DNA of 64,000 nt. It comes from Bacillus altitudinis 41KF2b. Lineage in GTDB: Bacteria > Bacillota > Bacilli > Bacillales > Bacillaceae. The position numbers and the translations under genes are program-made. Numbering within the stretch: position 1 is the first letter of the stretch; every line of letters starts with the position of its first letter. The stretch lies in NCBI RefSeq assembly GCF_000691145.1, contig NZ_ASJC01000001.1, positions 496,001 to 560,000 on the forward strand, read 5' to 3'. Of this stretch, positions 58,388-64,000 are shown piece by piece. Under the pieces are notes generated by a model, which worked only from the letters and a program-made list of their open reading frames with translations, ran no database searches and was not told the origin of the DNA.

Positions 58388-59472
58388 CGACAAGACTTAG
58401 ACTCGACTTGCAATTTTTCGCAGGTGAAAAAACAGAAAAAGCAACACCGAAAAAGAGACGGGATTCACGTAAAAAAGGACAGGTTGCCAAAAGTACCGAC
58501 GTCAATACAGCCATCTCATTTCTATTAATCTTTTTATCATTCTTTTTTATTGGGCCTTTTATGAAAGAGCGTATTATTGCGCTCATTGAACGTTTTTATT
58601 CAACAACGATGCTAATGAAGGTTAGCACATCTAATATTCACCAGTTATTCTTGGAATTGCTTCAAGAGACAGGTCTCCTCCTCATGCCAATTCTTGGTGT
58701 TGGGATGCTTGCAGGGATCATTAGTAACTATTTACAAGTTGGATTTCTCTTTTCAACTGAAGTGATCAAGCCCAAATTAGAAAAGCTTGATCCAATCAAA
58801 GGGTTTAAACGAATATACAGTATTCGAGCACTCGTTGAGCTATTAAAATCCATTTTAAAAATTGGTTTTGTTGGTTTTGCAACATTTATCGCTCTATGGA
58901 TGCACTTTGACGAAATCTTGCGGCTCCCTCTACTCACTGCAGAGGAAACCCTTCATTTCGTGGCAAATATGACCTTGATTATGGGGTTATATGCAGCAGG
59001 TGCTCTTCTGATCTTAGCCGGGCTTGACTACATGTATCAGAAATTTGATTATGAAAAAAACTTACGGATGTCTAAACAAGACATCAAAGATGAGTATAAA
59101 AAATCAGAGGGTGACCCGCTCATAAAATCAAAAATTAAACAGCGGCAAAGGGAAATGGCCATGAGACGGATGATGCAGGAAGTCCCAAAAGCGGACGTCA
59201 TCATTACAAACCCGACCCACTACGCAATTGCCTTGAAATATGACGAAGAAAAGATGGACGCGCCGTTTGTTGTGGCAAAGGGAACAGATATTTTGGCTTT
59301 GAAAATTAGAACAATTGCGAAAGAACACGATGTTATGACTGTAGAGAACCGGCCGCTCGCCCGTGCCCTCTATGATCAAGTGGATATCAACCAAGCGGTG
59401 CCGGAAGAATATTTTAAGGCGATCGCAGAAATTTTGGCTTACGTATATAAAACGAAACAAAAGATTTTATGA
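58384..59472 (+). CDS. flhB: Flagellar export switch protein FlhB
   Basis: 362 residues. An N-terminal basic segment (GEKTEKATPKKRRDSRKKG), four membrane helices (about 40-210), and a cytoplasmic tail with the autocleavage site Asn276-Pro277-Thr278-His279 (IITNPTHYAIALKYDEE). Cleavage and contact with FliK switch export from hook to filament substrates. ylqH at 31917 is a paralogue of the part after the cleavage site. Confidence 0.97.
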   Translation: MTTRLRLDLQFFAGEKTEKATPKKRRDSRKKGQVAKSTDVNTAISFLLIFLSFFFIGPFMKERIIALIERFYSTTMLMKVSTSNIHQLFLELLQETGLLLMPILGVGMLAGIISNYLQVGFLFSTEVIKPKLEKLDPIKGFKRIYSIRALVELLKSILKIGFVGFATFIALWMHFDEILRLPLLTAEETLHFVANMTLIMGLYAAGALLILAGLDYMYQKFDYEKNLRMSKQDIKDEYKKSEGDPLIKSKIKQRQREMAMRRMMQEVPKADVIITNPTHYAIALKYDEEKMDAPFVVAKGTDILALKIRTIAKEHDVMTVENRPLARALYDQVDINQAVPEEYFKAIAEILAYVYKTKQKIL

Positions 59473-59501
59473 ATTTTTGGTTTTAAAAGGAGAGAACAGG
59501 C

Positions 59502-61535
59502 ATGTCAGCAAGAGATTTATCTGTTTTATTCAGTGTTATTTTAATCGTGGCGATGCTGGTCATACCGTTTCCGCCCGTCCTATTAAGTATTTTAATCATT
59601 ATTAATATTTCTCTTGCGCTTATCGTGCTTCTCACCACAATGAACATGCAAGAACCACTGCAATTTTCCATTTTTCCATCGTTACTTTTGCTCTTAACAC
59701 TGTTTCGTTTAGGGCTTAACATCTCTACAACCCGTTCTATTTTATCAACTGGAGATGCTGGTAAGGTTGTCGAAACGTTTGGATCATTTGTTGTTGGGGG
59801 CAATATACTTGTTGGTCTGGTTGTCTTCCTTATTCTGATCATCATTCAGTTTGTTGTCATCACCAAAGGGGCAGAGCGTGTATCAGAGGTTGCGGCCAGA
59901 TTTACACTCGATGCGATGCCAGGTAAACAGATGAGTATTGACGCAGATTTGAATGCAGGAATGCTGACAGAAAGTGAAGCTAGAAATCGCCGTGAAAAAG
60001 TAGCAAGAGAAGCAGACTTTTATGGTGCAATGGATGGTGCAAGTAAGTTCGTTAAAGGGGATGCCATCGCAGGTATTATCATCGTTATTATCAATATTAT
60101 TTTTGGCATCATTATTGGGATGATTCAGCAAGGAATGTCAATTCAAGAATCAGCTTCCCACTTTACTCTTTTAACAGTGGGGGACGGAATTGTGTCGCAA
60201 ATCCCTGCACTTCTCATCTCAACAGCGACAGGGATTGTTGTCACGAGAGCGGCTTCTAACGGAAACCTTGGTTCAGACATTACGGGTCAGCTCTTTGCCT
60301 TCCCTGCCATGCTTTACGTCACAGCAGGCACGATCTTCCTGCTTGGATTGTTTACACCAATTGGCGTACTTTTGACAGGGCCGATCGCAGGTTTACTTGC
60401 ACTCGGTGCGTACATGATGTCGAAAAACAAACAGGATCAAGAAGAGATTGAAGAAGTACTGGAAGAACAGGCAGAGGTAGAAGAGATGAAAAGTCCAGAA
60501 AGCGTCATTCATCTCCTGCAAATGGATGCCATTGAATTTGAATTTGGCTACGGGTTGATCCCGCTTGCAGATGCCAATCAAGGCGGAGACCTGCTAGACC
60601 GAATTGTCATGATCAGAAGGCAGCTTGCTCTTGAACTAGGTCTTGTCATTCCAGTTGTCCGTATTCGAGACAACATTGCGCTGAACCCGAATGAATACAG
60701 GCTCAAAATAAAAGGGAACGAAGTGGCAAAAGGAGAGCTGCTGCTCGATCATTACTTAGCGATGTCCCCAACGCCTGATGATGATCCGATTGAAGGAATT
60801 GAAACAATCGAACCATCCTTTGGTCTGCCGGCAAAATGGATATCAGAAGCAGAAAAAGATCAGGCTGAAATGCTTGGGTATACAGTGGTCGATCCAGCAT
60901 CTGTTGTGTCTACCCACATCACAGAGAAGATTAGACAAAACACCCATGAACTGCTTGGACGCCAAGAAACGAAGCAATTAATCGATCATCTGAAAGAAAG
61001 TTATCCAGTTCTAGTAGATGAGGTAACACCGAATCCACTAGCGGTCGGGGATATCCAAAAAGTACTTGCAAAGCTTCTGAAAGAAAAGGTCTCCATTCGA
61101 AACCTTGTGACCATTTTTGAGACCCTTGCAGACTACGGAAAATTAACGACGGATACAGACTTGCTAACAGAGTATGTTAGACAGGCACTTGCAAGACAGA
61201 TTACTGCACAGTATGCAAGAGAAAATGAATCACTGAAAGTCGTGACATGCTCAGGCCGAGTCGAAAAGGTGATTGCAGACAGCGTGCAGCAAACGGAGCA
61301 TGGGAACTACTTATCGTTAGATCCAGAATCCTCTGAAAGTGTGATTCAATCAGTGGCGAGAGAAATTGAACAGCTTTCGCTTCGTCAGGAAACGCCGGTT
61401 CTATTATGCTCACCTCCTATAAGAATGTACGTCAAACAGTTGTTAGAAAGATATTTCCCAGATTTACCGGTACTATCTTATAACGAACTAGAAGCAAATG
61501 TGGAAGTACAGAGCATCGGAGTGGTGGATATCTAA
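59502..61535 (+). CDS. flhA: Flagellar export gate protein FlhA
   Basis: 677 residues. About eight N-terminal membrane helices with the FHIPEP-like LFRLGLNISTTRSIL and GDAGKVVETFG segments, then a large cytoplasmic domain (about 330-677) that forms the nonameric docking ring for chaperones and substrates. AAAAGGAGAG ribosome-binding site. One-base overlap with flhF. Confidence 0.97.
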   Translation: MSARDLSVLFSVILIVAMLVIPFPPVLLSILIIINISLALIVLLTTMNMQEPLQFSIFPSLLLLLTLFRLGLNISTTRSILSTGDAGKVVETFGSFVVGGNILVGLVVFLILIIIQFVVITKGAERVSEVAARFTLDAMPGKQMSIDADLNAGMLTESEARNRREKVAREADFYGAMDGASKFVKGDAIAGIIIVIINIIFGIIIGMIQQGMSIQESASHFTLLTVGDGIVSQIPALLISTATGIVVTRAASNGNLGSDITGQLFAFPAMLYVTAGTIFLLGLFTPIGVLLTGPIAGLLALGAYMMSKNKQDQEEIEEVLEEQAEVEEMKSPESVIHLLQMDAIEFEFGYGLIPLADANQGGDLLDRIVMIRRQLALELGLVIPVVRIRDNIALNPNEYRLKIKGNEVAKGELLLDHYLAMSPTPDDDPIEGIETIEPSFGLPAKWISEAEKDQAEMLGYTVVDPASVVSTHITEKIRQNTHELLGRQETKQLIDHLKESYPVLVDEVTPNPLAVGDIQKVLAKLLKEKVSIRNLVTIFETLADYGKLTTDTDLLTEYVRQALARQITAQYARENESLKVVTCSGRVEKVIADSVQQTEHGNYLSLDPESSESVIQSVAREIEQLSLRQETPVLLCSPPIRMYVKQLLERYFPDLPVLSYNELEANVEVQSIGVVDI

Positions 61536-62653
61536 TGAAAATGAAAAAAATCACAGCGAATTCTATGCAGGAGGCAACGATCCAAATCAGGCAGCAGCTT
61601 GGGAAGGATGCCGTCATATTAAATTCGAAAACCGTTGTCAAACGAAAGCTGTTCGGTTTAAAGAAACAGCAAATGGTCGAAGTGATTGCAGTGCTGGATC
61701 AAGATTTTGAAGAAAGAGCCGGTAAAGGATTACAACCAGCAGCTGCGCCTATCCCGGTGTTACCGAAAAAGGAGCAGATTCAACATCTTACGCAAGAGCT
61801 GCCGGCTGCCGCTCAAGCCGTTAAAGCAGCGCCTTCTCATTCTCAGCCTTTAGAATATGCAAGAAACGAACGCCATGCCGGGATCTTGCCGGATTCTCTC
61901 ATGAAAATGGATCAAAAGCTAAAGGATCAAGGTCTTGATGATGAGATTCGAGATGAGTGCTTAAAGGGTCTTTTAACAAAAGGTGCTGTGAAAGAAGAGC
62001 AGATTGAAAAAGAACTTGAAAAACTACTCACAGGGATGCTGCCGGCTCACACTTCTGATGAGCCGATGATTCGTTCGAAATACATTGTGTTGTTTGGTTC
62101 AACTGGTGCTGGTAAAACGACAACGATTGCAAAGCTTGCTGCGAAAACAGCCATTCAGCAGCAAAAGAAAATTGCTTTTATCACAACAGATACGTACCGG
62201 ATTGCAGCGATTGAACAACTAAAAACATATGCTGAACTGCTGAATGCACCTCTTGAAGTTTGTTATTCAAGAGAGGACTTTGTGAAAGCACAGCAGACCT
62301 TTAAAGACTATGATCATATTTTCATCGATACAGCAGGCCGTAATTTTAAAGAAGAGGCGTATATTAAAGAGCTGACGGATATCATTCCATTTGATGAAAG
62401 CATTCAAAGCTTTCTTGTCATGAGTGCGACGTCGAAGTATCAGGATATGAGAGCTATGGTCAAACGTTTTGAACCTGTTCCAATCGATCAATTTATTTTT
62501 ACAAAAGTTGATGAAACAGACACGATGGGAACGATCTTTCAAATCATTGCAGAATCTCAAATCGGGCTCGGGTTTTTAACAAATGGCCAAAATGTGCCTG
62601 AGGATATTCTTGAGAGTTCTCCCCTTGATTTGACAAGGATGGTCTTACAATGA
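61535..62653 (+). CDS. flhF: SRP-type GTPase FlhF
   Basis: 372 residues. N-terminal basic region (MKMKKITANSMQEATIQIRQ), linker, then NG domain with G1 GSTGAGKTTTIAKLAAK (from residue 188, Lys194), ITTDTYRIAAIEQLKTYAE, DTAGR and TKVDETDTMG. Third SRP GTPase in the window after FtsY and Ffh. It places flagella in concert with FlhG. Overlaps flhA by one base and flhG by four. Confidence 0.96.
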   Translation: MKMKKITANSMQEATIQIRQQLGKDAVILNSKTVVKRKLFGLKKQQMVEVIAVLDQDFEERAGKGLQPAAAPIPVLPKKEQIQHLTQELPAAAQAVKAAPSHSQPLEYARNERHAGILPDSLMKMDQKLKDQGLDDEIRDECLKGLLTKGAVKEEQIEKELEKLLTGMLPAHTSDEPMIRSKYIVLFGSTGAGKTTTIAKLAAKTAIQQQKKIAFITTDTYRIAAIEQLKTYAELLNAPLEVCYSREDFVKAQQTFKDYDHIFIDTAGRNFKEEAYIKELTDIIPFDESIQSFLVMSATSKYQDMRAMVKRFEPVPIDQFIFTKVDETDTMGTIFQIIAESQIGLGFLTNGQNVPEDILESSPLDLTRMVLQ

Positions 62654-63555
62654 TGAAGCCTGACCAAGCCGAAGGTTTAAGAAAGCTTGTTCAGCAGAAT
62701 CAACTGATTGTACCGAACTCTCTTCGTGCGAATGGACAGGCGAAAACCATTGCTGTCATGAGCGGTAAAGGCGGAGTAGGTAAATCGAATTTGACGCTGA
62801 ATATGGCACTGTCTATCGCAAGTACGGGCAAGCAAGTGCTCATTATTGATCTCGACTTTGGCATGGGGAATATTGATATTTTACTAGGGAAAACATCGAC
62901 CAGCTCTATATTAGACGTGCTTGTTAGAAAAAAATCCTTCCAAGCGGCTATGACAAAAGGAACGGACAATTTGTATTACATTTCTGGCGGAAGCGGGCTT
63001 GAACAGCTGTTTTCTTTAGACAAAGATCAATGGTCGTTCTTTTTAGAAGAGATGGAGAAAATATTGAATGACTTTGATTGTATATTCTTTGATATGGGTG
63101 CAGGATTGTCAAAAGATCAACTCCCTTTTGTCTTATCGGCAGGTGAGGTGGTCGTTGTGACAACGCCAGAACCAACATCCATCATGGATGCCTACAGCGC
63201 AATTAAGCACTTAGCCATTCATCAGTTTGAACAGTCTGTTCAAATCATTGTCAACCGGTGTAAAACCCCTTCGGAAGGATCTGAAACGTACCGGAAATTA
63301 GCGGGAGTGGTGACGTCATTTCTACACCGAAAGCTTGTGTTTGCTGGTGCGGTACCTGATGATCCTGCTGTTCCTAAAGCAGTCACTGAACAAATACCAT
63401 TTTATATGAAGCAGCCTCATTCAAGGCTAAGTAAAACCATTAAAATGTTGGCTGAAACACTTTATCATCAGCAGATAAGAGAGGCACAGAGAGAGCAGCA
63501 TACGTTTATAGATAAGTTGTCCTCTTTTTTTAAAAGGAGGAAAGTGGACTCATGA
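62650..63555 (+). CDS. flhG: MinD-like ATPase FlhG (YlxH)
   Basis: 301 residues. Deviant Walker A SGKGGVGKSN (38-47, Lys40 and Lys45), DLDFGMGNIDILLG, and FFDMGAGLS. Its N-terminal DQAEGLRKLVQ helix activates FlhF GTPase. It controls flagellar number and spacing and helps C-ring assembly with FliM/FliY. ATG overlaps the flhF stop; overlaps cheB by 4 bases. Confidence 0.95.
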   Translation: MMKPDQAEGLRKLVQQNQLIVPNSLRANGQAKTIAVMSGKGGVGKSNLTLNMALSIASTGKQVLIIDLDFGMGNIDILLGKTSTSSILDVLVRKKSFQAAMTKGTDNLYYISGGSGLEQLFSLDKDQWSFFLEEMEKILNDFDCIFFDMGAGLSKDQLPFVLSAGEVVVVTTPEPTSIMDAYSAIKHLAIHQFEQSVQIIVNRCKTPSEGSETYRKLAGVVTSFLHRKLVFAGAVPDDPAVPKAVTEQIPFYMKQPHSRLSKTIKMLAETLYHQQIREAQREQHTFIDKLSSFFKRRKVDS

Positions 63556-64000
63556 TTAGAGTGCTTGTAGTAGATGACTCGGCTTTTATGAGAAAACTCA
63601 TCAGTGATTTCCTAAGTGCCGAGCAAGAAATTGAAGTCGTCGGAACGGCGAGAAATGGAGAAGATGCCTTAAAACGGATTAAGGAATTGAATCCAGATGT
63701 TGTCACACTTGATGTGGAAATGCCTGTTCTAAATGGAACAGAAGCATTAAAACAAATTCTGGCTGAACACGACCTTGCTGTGATTATGGTGTCAAGCCAG
63801 ACGAAGCAAGGGAAGGAATTAACCATCCATTGCTTAGAACTCGGTGCTTTTGACTTTGTGACAAAGCCTTCAGGAAGTATTTCGCTCGATTTACACAAAG
63901 TAAGAGGTCAAATTGTAGAGCGGGTACTTGCGGCAGGCCTGTCTAGAAAACGTACTGAGAAACAAGTTTCTCCTAAGCCGTTCATGAAGCCGCCAAGTCC
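63552..64000 (+). CDS. cheB: Protein-glutamate methylesterase CheB, N-terminal part (truncated by the window)
   Basis: 149 codons are present; the gene runs past the window edge. A CheY-like receiver domain: VDDSAFMRK, phospho-acceptor Asp54 in LDVEMPVLNG, VSSQT and TKPSGS. The start of the linker to the methylesterase domain is visible. CheB demethylates and deamidates chemoreceptors during adaptation. AAAGGAGG precedes the ATG, which overlaps flhG by 4 bases. cheA, cheW, cheC, cheD and sigD would be expected next. Confidence 0.95.
   Translation, partial: MIRVLVVDDSAFMRKLISDFLSAEQEIEVVGTARNGEDALKRIKELNPDVVTLDVEMPVLNGTEALKQILAEHDLAVIMVSSQTKQGKELTIHCLELGAFDFVTKPSGSISLDLHKVRGQIVERVLAAGLSRKRTEKQVSPKPFMKPPS

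Overview
The window is a contiguous piece of a low-to-moderate-GC, spore-forming Firmicute chromosome. Gene order follows the Bacillus subtilis fmt-prkC-spoVM-smc-ylq-codY-fla/che region almost gene for gene, and protein similarity is high but clearly not B. subtilis. A species of the Bacillus pumilus group (pumilus, safensis or altitudinis) is my best guess from recall, not from a search. A near-identical 26-residue SpoVM marks an endosporulating Bacillus. I see no rRNA, tRNA, transposase, prophage or CRISPR array; this is core genome.

Layout. 1-7678 (+): end of fmt, then rsmB, rlmN, prpC, prkC, rsgA, rpe and thiN, tightly packed. They serve translation and ribosome assembly, with a Ser/Thr phosphatase-kinase pair. 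7750-8088: spoVM (+) and rpmB (-), converging on one bidirectional terminator; rpmB is the only minus-strand gene. 8360-14172: yloU, fakA-like yloV, sdaAB, sdaAA and recG. 14214-17883: the FapR-controlled lipid genes fapR-plsX-fabD-fabG-acpA, with a FapR operator at the fapR promoter. 18068-25517: rncS, smc and the SRP genes ftsY, ylxM and ffh; a heavily folded non-coding repeat lies between ftsY and ylxM. 25623-30161: rpsP, khpA (ylqC), ylqD, rimM, trmD, rplS (with a leader), rbgA and rnhB. 30190-32192: ylqG-ylqH, a FliK-like/FlhB-C-like pair outside the flagellar operon. 32369-42836: sucCD, dprA, topA, trmFO, xerC, hslV, hslU and codY. 43125 to the end: the fla/che operon from flgB to the first part of cheB, cut by the window edge.

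How the parts work together. Much of the first two thirds is translation machinery (RsmB, RlmN, RsgA, L28, S16, RimM, TrmD, L19, RbgA, TrmFO) and the co-translational targeting pathway. PrpC and PrkC set Ser/Thr phosphorylation. FapR couples membrane lipid synthesis to malonyl-CoA. CodY, a GTP and branched-chain amino acid sensor, is encoded just upstream of the motility operon. The fla/che operon encodes the basal body, the type III export gate with its ATPase complex, the hook and its length control, the C-ring switch, and chemotaxis regulators. Many genes in it overlap or start with TTG or GTG.

Most of the window is well-known core biology. The observations most worth a second look are the structured repeat at 23490-23714, the YlqG/YlqH pair as a stand-alone mimic of the FliK/FlhB substrate-specificity switch, and the swrD translation start.
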